From NCBI RefSeq assembly GCF_016863475.1, contig NZ_BOOY01000032.1, positions 124,001-188,000 on the forward strand: a stretch of 64,000 nt of DNA, written 5' to 3'. This stretch comes from Spirilliplanes yamanashiensis. GTDB taxonomy: Bacteria > Actinomycetota > Actinomycetes > Mycobacteriales > Micromonosporaceae. The notes beneath the pieces are model-generated. The model did no database searches and was not told where the DNA came from. It saw only the letters and a program-made list of their open reading frames with translations. Made by a program: the position numbers and the translations under genes. Positions 14,629 to 23,176 of the stretch are shown here, piece after piece. How positions within the stretch are numbered: position 1 is the first letter of the stretch; every line of letters starts with the position of its first letter.

Positions 14629-15741
14629 ATGTCGCACCGACCGAAGGTCATCGCCGGCGTCGCGCTGGCCGCCCTGCTCGCCGGGTGCGGCGAGCAGGCC
14701 GCCACCGCCCCGTCGCCCGCCGCGAGCGCGGCCGCGCCCACCTCGTCCGCCGCGCCGTCCGCGCCGGCGACGCCGGTGGCCGCGCCCGACCTGGAGGCCG
14801 ACCCGGAGACGGTCGCCACCGGACTGGACGTGCCGTGGGGGCTGGCGTTCCTGCCCGACGGCACGGCTCTGCTCGCCGAGCGGGACACCGCCCGGGTGCT
14901 GCGGGTGCGGCCGGGCGCCCGCCCGGAGCAGGTGCTCACGGTGCCGGGCGTCGAGGCGCGCGGCGAGGGCGGCCTGCTGGGCCTCGCCGTCTCCCCCGGC
15001 TACGAGCAGGACCGCTGGGTGTACGCCTACTACACGGCGGCACAGGACAACCGGATCGTGCGGTTCCGCCTGGACGGCGGCGGCGCGCCGGAGGTGATCT
15101 TCGACGGCATCGCCAAGGCCGGCAACCACAACGGCGGCCGGATCGCGTTCGGGCCGGACGGGATGCTCTACGCCGGCACCGGCGACGCGGCGCGCACGGC
15201 GACCTCGCAGGACCGGGACAGCCCGAACGGCAAGATCCTGCGGCTCACCCCGGACGGCGACCCCGCGCCGGGCAACCCGGTGGCCGGCTCGCCGGTGTAC
15301 AGCCTCGGCCACCGCAACGTGCAGGGCCTGGCGTGGGACGCGCGCGGCCGGCTGTTCGCCACCGAGTTCGGCCAGAACCGGCTCGACGAGGTGAACCAGA
15401 TCGACCCCGGCGCGAACTACGGCTGGCCGGAGGTCGAGGGCACCGGCGGCGGCAGCGACTACAAGGACCCGCTGGTCACCTGGCCGACCGACCAGGCGTC
15501 GCCGTCGGGCGCGGCGATCGTCGGCGACACCATGTACGTGGCGGGGCTGCGCGGCGAGCGCCTGTGGGCGGTGCCGCTGGGCGGCGGGGCGCCCCGGGCG
15601 CACTTCACCGGCGAGTACGGCCGGCTGCGCACGGTCGAGGTGGCGCCGGACGGGGCGCTGTGGCTGACCACGTCCAACACCGACGGGCGCGGCGACCTGC
15701 GCGAGGGCGACGACCGCGTCCTGCGGTTCCCGGCGGGGTAG
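14629..15741 (+). CDS. PQQ-dependent aldose sugar dehydrogenase-like lipoprotein
   Basis: About 370 residues. A lipoprotein signal (lipobox LLAGC) is followed by an Ala/Pro/Ser-rich linker and a six-bladed propeller of the glucose/sorbosone dehydrogenase family. Landmarks are VPWGLAFLPDGTALLAERD, GEGGLLGLAVSP, AGNHNGGRIAFGPDGMLY, LGHRNVQGLAW and ATEFGQNRLDEVNQI. The enzyme would oxidise aldoses at the outer face of the membrane using PQQ. I see no PQQ biosynthesis genes here, so cofactor supply is elsewhere or external. The ATG at 14629 follows CACGGT-N7, a leaderless arrangement; a GTG at 14620 is an alternative start. Confidence 0.9.
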   Translation: MSHRPKVIAGVALAALLAGCGEQAATAPSPAASAAAPTSSAAPSAPATPVAAPDLEADPETVATGLDVPWGLAFLPDGTALLAERDTARVLRVRPGARPEQVLTVPGVEARGEGGLLGLAVSPGYEQDRWVYAYYTAAQDNRIVRFRLDGGGAPEVIFDGIAKAGNHNGGRIAFGPDGMLYAGTGDAARTATSQDRDSPNGKILRLTPDGDPAPGNPVAGSPVYSLGHRNVQGLAWDARGRLFATEFGQNRLDEVNQIDPGANYGWPEVEGTGGGSDYKDPLVTWPTDQASPSGAAIVGDTMYVAGLRGERLWAVPLGGGAPRAHFTGEYGRLRTVEVAPDGALWLTTSNTDGRGDLREGDDRVLRFPAG

Positions 15742-15743
15742 CC

Positions 15744-15998
15744 CTACCGGTCGGCGGGCGGCAGGGGCGGCAGCCCGGCGATCTGGGCCGCGTACGCCGC
15801 GACCTGCCGCTTGTTCGGCACCACACCGAGGCTGCGCAGGCTCTGCGCGATGGCGTGGGCCACGTCCTCCTCGGGCAGGCCGCGGTGCGTGGTGAGGATG
15901 CGGTTGACCACCATGTCGACGCGCTGCTGCACCTGCCAGCCGGCGGGCCCCGGCGCGGACGAGGTGTCGAAGGTGACGGGTACGGGGGATGTCGTCAT
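15744..15998 (-). CDS. Small conserved hypothetical protein
   Basis: 84 residues, soluble, no recognisable domain. The C-terminal half (EEDVAHAIAQSLRSLGV) looks helical, and the protein ends PPLPPADR. The start is supported by TACCCT placed 7 nt upstream of the ATG, the leaderless pattern seen at other genes here. Its stop lies 3 bp from the stop of the convergent sugar dehydrogenase gene. Function unknown. Confidence 0.65.
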   Translation of the reverse strand: MTTSPVPVTFDTSSAPGPAGWQVQQRVDMVVNRILTTHRGLPEEDVAHAIAQSLRSLGVVPNKRQVAAYAAQIAGLPPLPPADR

Positions 15999-16045
15999 GC
16001 CGTCCAGGGTAGGAATCGGCGCATTTCACCGCCAGATGCGAGCAT

Positions 16046-16057
16046 CGGTTACAACCG
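16046..16057. promoter_or_regulatory. 12-bp palindrome upstream of the 84-residue gene
   Basis: CGGTT-AC-AACCG is a perfect inverted repeat centred about 53 bp upstream of the start at 15998, near the expected -35 to -60 region. A possible operator, with no other support. Confidence 0.25.
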
Positions 16058-16137
16058 GACGGCACCCGAGCCGAACCCGTCCCGCACTCAGCCGAGCGCG
16101 GGCGGGTCCGACGCGGGCGCCGCCGTCGGGTGTCGCG

Positions 16138-16458
16138 TCAGTGCATCGGGGGGCGGTCGTCGTCCTCCGCGGGCGCCGACGGCACCTCCGGCGGGCGCAG
16201 CCACTGCCACACCAGGAAGAAGGCGCCCAGCGCCAGCATCGCCAGGCCCATCCAGAGGTTGATGCGCACGCCCTGCGCCTTGTCGATCTCGGCCTGCGAG
16301 TCGAACAGCCCCACCACCGCGACGATGAGGCCGTACACGACGAACAGGCCGCCGATCACGCGGCGCACGTCGAACAGCCGGGCGGCCGCCGACACGCGTT
16401 CCAGGTCCGCGCCCTCGCCCACCATCTCGTCGGCGGGACGGTTGTTGTCGTCAGTCAT
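16138..16458 (-). CDS. Small two-helix membrane protein associated with the symporter
   Basis: 106 residues: an acidic N-terminal segment, two transmembrane helices (VIGGLFVVYGLIVAVVGLF and LWMGLAMLALGAFFLVWQW) and an acidic, Pro-rich tail. It starts 14 bp after the stop of the sodium:solute symporter gene with the same orientation, so it is almost certainly co-transcribed. Small two-helix proteins encoded next to SSS-family transporters are often accessory subunits. That role is inference here; no catalytic motif is visible. Confidence 0.75.
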   Translation of the reverse strand: MTDDNNRPADEMVGEGADLERVSAAARLFDVRRVIGGLFVVYGLIVAVVGLFDSQAEIDKAQGVRINLWMGLAMLALGAFFLVWQWLRPPEVPSAPAEDDDRPPMH

Positions 16459-16472
16459 CGGTCAGCCCCCTG

Positions 16473-18149
16473 TCACAGGAACGGCAGGTAGAGGAGCACG
16501 GACAGGACCAGGGCGATCGAGCCGAGGATGACGGGCGAGCGCCACCACACCTCGTCCGCCTCCATGACGGCGGTGCCGTGCGCGGTGGTGCCGGACAGGC
16601 CGTAGACCAGGCCGCGCAGGTCGTCCTCGCGCTTCGGCGGGGTCACCATCGAGACGATGACGGCCACCACGACCGCGGTGACGAAGGCCAGGCCCGCTCC
16701 CCAGAAGCTCTCCTCCAGGTCGGAGTTGAACGGCACGATGTCGGCCAGGTAGAGCAGGTACAGCGCCACCGAGGCGACGGTGCCGGAGATCAGCGACCAG
16801 AAGCCCGCCGCCGCCGACATCCGCTTCCAGAACATGCCGACGATGAACGTCGCGAACAGCGGCGCGTTGAACATCGAGAACAGTGCCTGGATGTAGTTCA
16901 TGATGTTGTTGAAGCCGGCCGCGATGAACGCGGTGCCGATGCCGGCGACGATGCCGCCGACCGTGGCGATCCGGCCAACCCGCAGGTAGTACGCGTCGGG
17001 CATGTGCTTCTTCACGTACGTCTGCCAGATGTCGTACGTGAAGACGGTGTTGAAGCCCGACACGTTCGCCGCCATGCCGGCCATGAACGAGGCCACCAGG
17101 CCGGTGACCGCGATGCCGAGCACGCCGTTGGGCAGCAGGGCGTCCATGAGCAGCGGGATCGCGTTGTTGTAGATGTAGTCGCCCTCCTCGGCGCCCAGCC
17201 CGCTGATGGTGACCGCGGCGATGAGGCCGGGGATGACCGTGACCGCCGGGATGAACAGCTTCGGGAACGCGCCGATGATCGGCGTGCGCCGGGCCGCGCT
17301 CATGTCCTTGGCGCTCAGCGCCCGCTGCACCTCGGCGAAGTTCGTCGTCCAGTAGCCGAACGACAGCACGAAGCCGAGGCCGAAGACCAGGCCGAACCAG
17401 TGCGCGCCGAGCGGGTTGTCGGTGCCACCGGTGTCGCGCCAGGTGTGCAGGGCCTTCTCGCCCAGCTCGCTGGAGCGCACCGCGGCCCACAGCCCGTCGA
17501 TGCCGCCGACCTTGACCAGGCCGATGACGGTGATCGGGATGAGGCCGGCGAGGATGACGAAGAACTGCAGGACCTCGTTGTAGATCGCCGAGCTGAGGCC
17601 GCCGATGCTGATGTAGATCAGCACGATCGCGGCGCCGATGACGATCGAGACCCACAGCGGCCAGCCGAGCAGCGCGTCGAGCACCAGGGCGAGCGCGTAC
17701 AGGTTGACGCCGGCGATGAGCACCTGCGCCACGGCGAAGGTGACCGCGTTGAACAGGTGGGTCGGCCGGTTGAACCGCAGCCGCAGGAACTCGGGGACGC
17801 TGCGGACCTTCGAGCCGTAGTAGAACGGCATCATCACGATGCCGAGGAAGACCATCGCCGGCACGGCGCCGATCCAGTAGTAGTGGACGGTCATCATGCC
17901 GTACTGGGCGCCGTTGGCGGCCATGCCGATGATCTCGAGCGCGCCGAGGTTCGCCGAGACGAACGCGAGACCGGTCACCCATGCGGGCATCGACCGGCCG
18001 GAGAGGAAGAAGTCGACGCTCGTCTTGATCGCCCGGCGGGCCGCGAAGCCCACCCCCAGGACCGTGACGAAGTACAGCGTCAGCAGGACGTAGTCGAGGA
18101 CGTTCAGCTGGAGCCTGAGGCCCCCTGCTTCCGCCGCCAGGACTTCCAC
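16473..18149 (-). CDS. Sodium:solute symporter (SSS family, SGLT-like)
   Basis: 558 residues and about 13-14 transmembrane helices. SSS landmarks include FFLSGRSMPAWVTGLAFVSAN near helix 1-2, GGLSSAIYNEVLQFFVIL in the middle and FMAGMAANVSGFNTVFTYDIW in helix 8-9, where the Ser-rich sodium-binding segment usually lies. Overall resemblance is to sugar (galactose/glucose) symporters rather than proline or pantothenate carriers, but the substrate is not certain. The GTG start at 18149 has an excellent GGAGGTG ribosome-binding site. It is the first gene of a two-gene unit with the 106-residue membrane protein. Confidence 0.9.
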   Translation of the reverse strand: MEVLAAEAGGLRLQLNVLDYVLLTLYFVTVLGVGFAARRAIKTSVDFFLSGRSMPAWVTGLAFVSANLGALEIIGMAANGAQYGMMTVHYYWIGAVPAMVFLGIVMMPFYYGSKVRSVPEFLRLRFNRPTHLFNAVTFAVAQVLIAGVNLYALALVLDALLGWPLWVSIVIGAAIVLIYISIGGLSSAIYNEVLQFFVILAGLIPITVIGLVKVGGIDGLWAAVRSSELGEKALHTWRDTGGTDNPLGAHWFGLVFGLGFVLSFGYWTTNFAEVQRALSAKDMSAARRTPIIGAFPKLFIPAVTVIPGLIAAVTISGLGAEEGDYIYNNAIPLLMDALLPNGVLGIAVTGLVASFMAGMAANVSGFNTVFTYDIWQTYVKKHMPDAYYLRVGRIATVGGIVAGIGTAFIAAGFNNIMNYIQALFSMFNAPLFATFIVGMFWKRMSAAAGFWSLISGTVASVALYLLYLADIVPFNSDLEESFWGAGLAFVTAVVVAVIVSMVTPPKREDDLRGLVYGLSGTTAHGTAVMEADEVWWRSPVILGSIALVLSVLLYLPFL

Positions 18150-18246
18150 GGGTCACCTCCACCCCGGGCGGCGGCCGTCGCCGTCCGGCCGCGCCCTTAC
18201 CCGGTGCGAGGATCTTTCACACGTCGATGATCTCCGGGACCCGGAT

Positions 18247-19215
18247 TCACCCACCGAGGGCGTCGGCGGCGTACGAGTCGTCGAGCAGGTCGCCCGCCGG
18301 GAAGCCGTCCGCCTCCGCCTGCCCGGCCGCCGCCAGCAGGTCCAGCACGGTCTGCTGCGCGGCCAGGTCGGGCACGAGCGAGCCGCGCATCCGGGCCGCC
18401 GCCGACGCGTAGGCGTACGCGGCCTGGGCGTCGTCGGGCAGCTCGACGGCGGCGCGGATCGCGGCCTGCGTCCCGGCCGGGTCGGCGGTGAACGACAGCC
18501 GGCCGGCGTCCAGCGCCCGGATCACCGACACCACCTCGTCGCGGTGCGCGCGCAGCCAGGAGTCGAGCCCGACGAGGCCCAGCGGGCGGCTGCCGCGCGC
18601 CTGGGCGAAGTCGCGCAGCACGGCGGCGCCCGGCCGGGAGGCCTCCAGCCCGGCCCGCGCCAGGCCGGGCACGACGGCGGCGTCGACCCGGCCGGCGCGC
18701 AGCGCGGCGCCCGGGTCCGGGTCGGCGACCGGCCGCACCCGCACGCCCGACTCGCGGCCGGCCAGCAGCGCGAGCAGTCCCGTCACGCCGCGCTCGGCGC
18801 CGACCGCCACCCGCCGGTCCTTCAGCGCCGCCCCGCCGGCCTGTCCCGGCCGGCCCATCAGCACGAGGTCGGCGGCGTCCTGCCACTGGGCGACGAGCCG
18901 CACGGGGGTGCCCGCGAGGGCGGCCGCCTGGGCGTCCGGCGCGCCGAGCACGGCCAGCTGGGCCCGCCCCTCGCGCAGCGCGGTCAGGGCGTCGGCCGGC
19001 GGCAGGTACGTGATCGTCGCCACGACGCCGTGCCGGGCGAACAGGTCGGCGGCGGCGGTGACGGCGGGCAGCTGCTGATCGGCTGTGCGCTCGGTGACGA
19101 CGATGCCGACCTGCACCGGAGCGGGCGGAGCCTCCTCGTCGCTCCCGCACGCCGCCGTCGCGGCCAGGGTGACGGCCGCCGCGACCGCCGCGCACAAACG
19201 GGTCACAAGCGACAT
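18247..19215 (-). CDS. ABC-type substrate-binding lipoprotein (NMT1/TauA-like)
   Basis: 322 residues. A signal peptide ends in the lipobox AATAACGS, and the mature part is a periplasmic-binding fold of the nitrate/taurine/thiamine-precursor type (VGIVVTERT at the start; LDSWLRAHRDEVVSVIRALD near the C-terminus). No permease or ATPase gene is adjacent, so it is an orphan receptor or works with components encoded elsewhere. Start at 19215 is supported by TACGCT 7 nt upstream (leaderless). The divergent LLM gene starts only 64 bp away, so promoter regions must overlap. Confidence 0.82.
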   Translation of the reverse strand: MSLVTRLCAAVAAAVTLAATAACGSDEEAPPAPVQVGIVVTERTADQQLPAVTAAADLFARHGVVATITYLPPADALTALREGRAQLAVLGAPDAQAAALAGTPVRLVAQWQDAADLVLMGRPGQAGGAALKDRRVAVGAERGVTGLLALLAGRESGVRVRPVADPDPGAALRAGRVDAAVVPGLARAGLEASRPGAAVLRDFAQARGSRPLGLVGLDSWLRAHRDEVVSVIRALDAGRLSFTADPAGTQAAIRAAVELPDDAQAAYAYASAAARMRGSLVPDLAAQQTVLDLLAAAGQAEADGFPAGDLLDDSYAADALGG

Positions 19216-19279
19216 ATGTCCCAGCGTAGGGGCGTGCGCCGCACCGGGCGGGCGGTTCGCCGAGAGATAGCGTCGGGAC

Positions 19280-20308
19280 ATGGCCGACACAACGTCCGGG
19301 AACGCGCGGGTGCCGCTGTCGGTGCTCGACCTCGCCACCGTCAGCGCCGGGCACACCAGCGCCGACGCCGTCCGCGGCACCACCGAGGTGGCCCGCACCG
19401 CCGACGAGCTCGGCTACGCCCGGTTCTGGGTGGCGGAGCACCACAACATGCCGGCCGTCGCCTCGACGTCGCCGCCGGTGCTCATCGCGCACGTCGCCGC
19501 GCACACCGGGCGCATCCGGGTCGGGTCGGGCGGCGTCATGCTGCCCAACCACATGCCGTTCGTGGTGGCGGAGCAGTTCGCGCTGCTGGAGGCGCTGCAC
19601 CCCGGGCGCATCGACCTGGGCATCGGCCGCGCGCCCGGCACCGACCAGGCCACGGCGGCCGCGCTGCGCGGGGTGTCGCCGTACCTGACGGTCGAGCAGT
19701 TCCCCGAGCACCTCGGCACGGTGCTGGCGCTGCTCGGCGACGACCGGGCCGCCCCCGCCGGCGTCGAGCGGCTGCGCGCCACGCCCGAGCCGCGCACCTA
19801 CCCCGAGGTGTGGATCCTCGGGTCCTCCACGTACGGGGCGCAGCTCGCCGCGGCGCTCGGCCTGCCGTTCGTGTTCGCCCACCACTTCGCCATGAGCGCC
19901 GACGTCGACACGGCGGTGCGGCTGTACCGCGACGGGTTCCGGCCGTCGCCGCGCCGGCCGCGCCCGCACCTGATGGTCACCGCCTCCGTCATCGCCGCCG
20001 CGACCCGCGAGGAGGCCGAGCACCTGGCCGGGCCCAGCCGGGTGATGGCGCTGTCGCTGCGCACCGGCCGGCTGGGGCCCGTCGTCTCGCCCGAGGACGC
20101 GGCGGCCGTGCCGCTGACCGACCTCGACCGCGGCGTCCTGGCCCAGCTGCCCGGCACCCAGTACGCGGGCACCGCCGCCGACGTCGTGGCGGCGCTCGAC
20201 GCCCTGGTGGAGCGCACCGGCGCCGACGAACTGATGCTCGCCGGCACCACGTACGACCCGGCGACCCGCCAGGACACCCTGCGCCGCGTCGCCGAGGCAT
20301 GGCGGTGA
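19280..20308 (+). CDS. LLM-class flavin-dependent oxidoreductase (MsnO8-like)
   Basis: 342 residues, luciferase-like monooxygenase fold. Characteristic segments are ARFWVAEHHNMPAVASTSPP, RIRVGSGGVMLPNHMPFVV, EALHPGRIDLGIGRAPGTD and the late EVWILGSSTYGAQLAAALG. The AEHHN motif places it in the FMN-using MsnO8-type subgroup rather than the F420 subgroup. Substrate unknown. The ATG at 19280 lies 6 nt after TAGCGT, so it is probably leaderless. It is convergent with the ABC permease (3 bp apart). It is the first of four luciferase-fold genes between 19 and 36 kb. Confidence 0.9.
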   Translation: MADTTSGNARVPLSVLDLATVSAGHTSADAVRGTTEVARTADELGYARFWVAEHHNMPAVASTSPPVLIAHVAAHTGRIRVGSGGVMLPNHMPFVVAEQFALLEALHPGRIDLGIGRAPGTDQATAAALRGVSPYLTVEQFPEHLGTVLALLGDDRAAPAGVERLRATPEPRTYPEVWILGSSTYGAQLAAALGLPFVFAHHFAMSADVDTAVRLYRDGFRPSPRRPRPHLMVTASVIAAATREEAEHLAGPSRVMALSLRTGRLGPVVSPEDAAAVPLTDLDRGVLAQLPGTQYAGTAADVVAALDALVERTGADELMLAGTTYDPATRQDTLRRVAEAWR

Positions 20309-20311
20309 ACG

Positions 20312-21022
20312 TCAGCGCCGCGGCTCCCAGCGGAACACCAGGTCCGCGAACCCCACGGCGGCGGCCGTGAGCACCGCCACGGCCGTCAGGGCCGGCCACA
20401 CCGGCGCGGCCGGCGACCAGGCCGCCCGGGCCAGCTCCGCCACCGGCACCCCGGGGGCCAGGCGCATCGGCCACGTCGGCCCGGCCGCGTCCAGCAGCCA
20501 CATGCCGCCGCCGAACAGCGCCAGGAACCCCGGCACGGTGGTGAGCTGGGCCAGCTCCGGAGCGGGCGTGCCGGCGGCCGTCGCGAACGCCAGCGCGCCC
20601 GCCAGCGGCACGCCCGCCGCCACTGCCACGACCAGCGGCCACCACCGGGCCGGCGGGGCGTCGCCGGCCGCCGCGGTCAGTCCGAACAGGACCGCCGACT
20701 GGACGACGGCCAGCAGCGCGAACGGGGCCATCAGCCCGGCGACCACGGCCGCGCCGGGCAGGGCGCAGGTGCGCAGCCGCTTGAGCACCAGGTCGGACCG
20801 GCGGGCGGCCAGGGCGGTGGTGGCGCCGGCGAACGGCGCGAAGCCGAGCAGGAGCAGCAGCTGGATGGCCGCCGCGTCGCCCCCGGCGCCCCGGCCGGTG
20901 CTCTCGGCCAGCCACAGCCAGCCCACCCCGAACAGCAGCGGCGACAGCACGGCGTTGACGACGGCGAGCGGGCTGCGCAGGAGCAGCAGCAGCTCGGCGC
21001 GCACGAGGATCAGCCAGGTCAT
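20312..21022 (-). CDS. ABC-2 type exporter permease
   Basis: 236 residues with six hydrophobic segments, the typical size and topology of an ABC-2 permease. The N-terminal cytoplasmic stretch is short, followed by helix 1 (AVVNAVLSPLLFGVGWLWL). Its ATG overlaps the TGA of the ATPase gene (ATGA), so the two subunits are translationally coupled. With the divergent DesK/DesR-type system it forms a familiar sensor-exporter locus; the exported molecule is unknown. Confidence 0.85.
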   Translation of the reverse strand: MTWLILVRAELLLLLRSPLAVVNAVLSPLLFGVGWLWLAESTGRGAGGDAAAIQLLLLLGFAPFAGATTALAARRSDLVLKRLRTCALPGAAVVAGLMAPFALLAVVQSAVLFGLTAAAGDAPPARWWPLVVAVAAGVPLAGALAFATAAGTPAPELAQLTTVPGFLALFGGGMWLLDAAGPTWPMRLAPGVPVAELARAAWSPAAPVWPALTAVAVLTAAAVGFADLVFRWEPRR

Positions 21023-21918
21023 GCCGGCACCTCCCGCAGCAGGTCGCCCACCGACGGCGGCGTGACGGCCACCCGGGCGAGCCCGGCCGGGGCGGCCCAG
21101 GCGCGCAGCGCGTCGAGGTCCGCGGCGGGCGCCGGCGTGGTGACGGTCAGCTCCGCCCCCGGCCCGGCCGTGGCCCGCCACGCGACCGCCCCGGCCAGCG
21201 CGGGCGGCGGCCGGTCGCGCAGCCGGGCCGGGACGGCGCAGACGATGCGGTGCGGGCGGCCCGCCGTCACCTCGGCCGGGGTGCCCGCCGCGACGACCCG
21301 GCCGGCGCGCAGCAGCACGATGCGGTCGGCGAGGGCCTCCACCTCGTCCAGGGCGTGGGTGGTGAGCAGCACGGCGGCCCCGGCCGCGCACCGGGCGCGG
21401 ATCAGCTCCCACGCCCGCTCGCGCGACTGCGGGTCCAGCCCGGCGGTCGGCTCGTCGAGCAGCAGGGCGGCGGGGTGCCCGGCCAGCGCGATCGCCAGGT
21501 CGAGCCGGCGCCGCTCGCCGCCGGACAGCTGCCGCACCGGCACCGTCAGCCGGTGGTCCAGGCCCACCTCGGCCGGGGCGCCGGCGTCCGGGCGCAGGCC
21601 GCGCAGGCGTACCCACAGCTCGCAGGTCTCGGCGACGGTGAGCGCGCCGGCGAAGCCGGGGTCCTGCGGCACGACGCCGACGGCCGGCGCCAGCCGGCGG
21701 CGGTGCCGGGCCGGGTCCAGGCCGAGGACGCGGACGGCGCCGCCGGTGGGCCGCCGGTGGCCGCGCAGGACGTCAAGGACGGTGGTCTTGCCGGCGCCGT
21801 TCGTGCCGAGCAGGCACAGCAGCTCGCCGCGGCGCACCGTGAAGCCGGCGCCGCGGACCGCCTCGAAGGCGCCGTAGCGGCACCGCAGGTCGCGGGCCGT
21901 GAGGACGTTGTCGGTCAT
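21019..21918 (-). CDS. ABC exporter ATP-binding protein
   Basis: 299 residues. Walker A GTNGAGKTT, Q-loop VVPQDPGF, signature LSGGERRRLDLA, Walker B ALLLDEPTAGLD and H-loop TTHALDE are all present and intact. The C-terminal ~90 residues form the extra domain seen in drug/bacteriocin-type exporters. GACGCT sits 6 nt before the ATG, which suggests a leaderless mRNA. It is transcribed divergently from the sensor kinase gene across a 124-bp gap holding a 14-bp palindrome, so it is probably activated by that two-component system. Confidence 0.93.
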   Translation of the reverse strand: MTDNVLTARDLRCRYGAFEAVRGAGFTVRRGELLCLLGTNGAGKTTVLDVLRGHRRPTGGAVRVLGLDPARHRRRLAPAVGVVPQDPGFAGALTVAETCELWVRLRGLRPDAGAPAEVGLDHRLTVPVRQLSGGERRRLDLAIALAGHPAALLLDEPTAGLDPQSRERAWELIRARCAAGAAVLLTTHALDEVEALADRIVLLRAGRVVAAGTPAEVTAGRPHRIVCAVPARLRDRPPPALAGAVAWRATAGPGAELTVTTPAPAADLDALRAWAAPAGLARVAVTPPSVGDLLREVPA

Positions 21919-21975
21919 GTCCCGAGCGTCGCCGCCGGCGGCGGCCCGGCCCAGTGCCGCGGCGCACCGGAGCCG

Positions 21976-21989
21976 ATGACAGATGTCAT
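21976..21989. promoter_or_regulatory. Candidate response-regulator operator between ABC exporter and DesK/DesR genes
   Basis: ATGACA-GA-TGTCAT is a perfect 14-bp inverted repeat. If both flanking genes are leaderless, it is centred about 61 bp upstream of the kinase start and about 65 bp upstream of the ATPase start, a class-I activator position for both promoters. Confidence 0.6.
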
Positions 21990-22042
21990 GGGTTCGCGGG
22001 CGCGGGGTCGTCGCCGGGCCGGCCGCTGGGCATGATGTGCCC

Positions 22043-23176
22043 ATGCCGACACCGCCGGGACCGGAGCCCGCCGCCACCCCGGCCGGCCTGGCGTTCCTGC
22101 GGTGGCTGACGGCCGGCACGCTGGCCGGCACGGCGGTGCTGGCGGCGGCGCTGACGCTGGGCGACCTGCCGCGCCGGCAGGTCCCGCTGGGGGCGGCCGT
22201 GGTCGCCGCGGCCGGGCTGTCGGCGGCGGTGTTGCTGGCCGCCGTGCTGGCGCCAGCCCGCCCCGGCTGGTTCCGGTGGGCCCTGCCGCCCGCGGGCGCG
22301 GCGGCGCTCGGCGCGTGCGCGGCGGGGCAGGCCGGCGGAGGTCAGCTGTGGCCGTGGGTGGCGCTGCCCGCGCTGGCCGCGGCGGCGGCCCTGACCGGCA
22401 CGGACCTGCCGCGCGCCCCGCTCGCCGCGCTCGCGGCGGGGGTGACGGGCGCGGCGTCGGCGGCCGCCACCGCCGACTGGGTCACCGGCGCCGGGGCGGC
22501 GGCGGCGACCGCGCTGTCGCTGGCCGCGATCATGGCGCAGGTGTGGGTGTGGGAGGTCGCGGTCGGCGTCGACCGCGCCCGGCGGGCCGAGGCGGCGTCG
22601 GCGGTGACGGCGGAGCGGAACCGGTTCGCCGCCGAGCTGCACGACATCCAGGGGCACAGCCTGCAGGTGATCGTCCTCAAGAGCGAGCTGGCCGCCCGGC
22701 TGGCCGGGACCGACCCGGACCGGGCCGCCGCCGAGATGCGCGCGGTGGAGGCGCTGGCCCGCGACGCGCTGCGCGACACCCGCGACGTGGTGCACGGCTA
22801 CCGGCCCGTCTCGCTGGCCGCCGAGATCGCCAACGCGGTGCAGGTGCTGGCCGCCGCGGGGGTGCGCTGCCGCACGGCGGTGGCGGCGGTCCCGGCGGCC
22901 CACGAGCGGCTGCTCGCCCTGGTGGTGCGCGAGGCGACGACGAACGTGCTGCGGCACAGCGCCGCCGCCGATGCGGCCATCACGTGCGCGTCCACACCGG
23001 ACGGCACGACGCTGACCGTCACGAACGACGCCCCGCTCGACGCGGCGGCCGGCGCGGGCGGCGGCGGGCTGCCCGGGCTGGCCCGGCGCCTCGGCGACGC
23101 GGGCGGGCGGGTGCGCTGGCGGCGCGAGCCGGCCGGGTTCACCGTGGTCGCCACCCTGCCCGGGGAGCCGCGGTGA
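22043..23176 (+). CDS. DesK-type sensor histidine kinase
   Basis: 377 residues. The N-terminal half has five to six transmembrane helices. Then comes HisKA_3 (dimerisation box with phospho-acceptor His in ELHDIQGHSLQ) and a short HATPase_c (REATTNVLRHS, GGGLPGLARRL). This is the DesK/LiaS architecture, usually sensing membrane or envelope state and regulating an adjacent ABC exporter. CATGAT lies 6 nt before the ATG, so the mRNA may be leaderless; a GTG two codons upstream is in frame. Its stop overlaps the start of the response regulator (GTGA). Confidence 0.92.
   Translation: MPTPPGPEPAATPAGLAFLRWLTAGTLAGTAVLAAALTLGDLPRRQVPLGAAVVAAAGLSAAVLLAAVLAPARPGWFRWALPPAGAAALGACAAGQAGGGQLWPWVALPALAAAAALTGTDLPRAPLAALAAGVTGAASAAATADWVTGAGAAAATALSLAAIMAQVWVWEVAVGVDRARRAEAASAVTAERNRFAAELHDIQGHSLQVIVLKSELAARLAGTDPDRAAAEMRAVEALARDALRDTRDVVHGYRPVSLAAEIANAVQVLAAAGVRCRTAVAAVPAAHERLLALVVREATTNVLRHSAAADAAITCASTPDGTTLTVTNDAPLDAAAGAGGGGLPGLARRLGDAGGRVRWRREPAGFTVVATLPGEPR

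Noticed and set aside
13171-16065. An extended reading of the amino acid permease gene to 964 residues.
   Set aside because: The extra N-terminal 500 residues are antisense to the sugar dehydrogenase gene, which has clear family motifs. The ATG at 14520 has a good ribosome-binding site.
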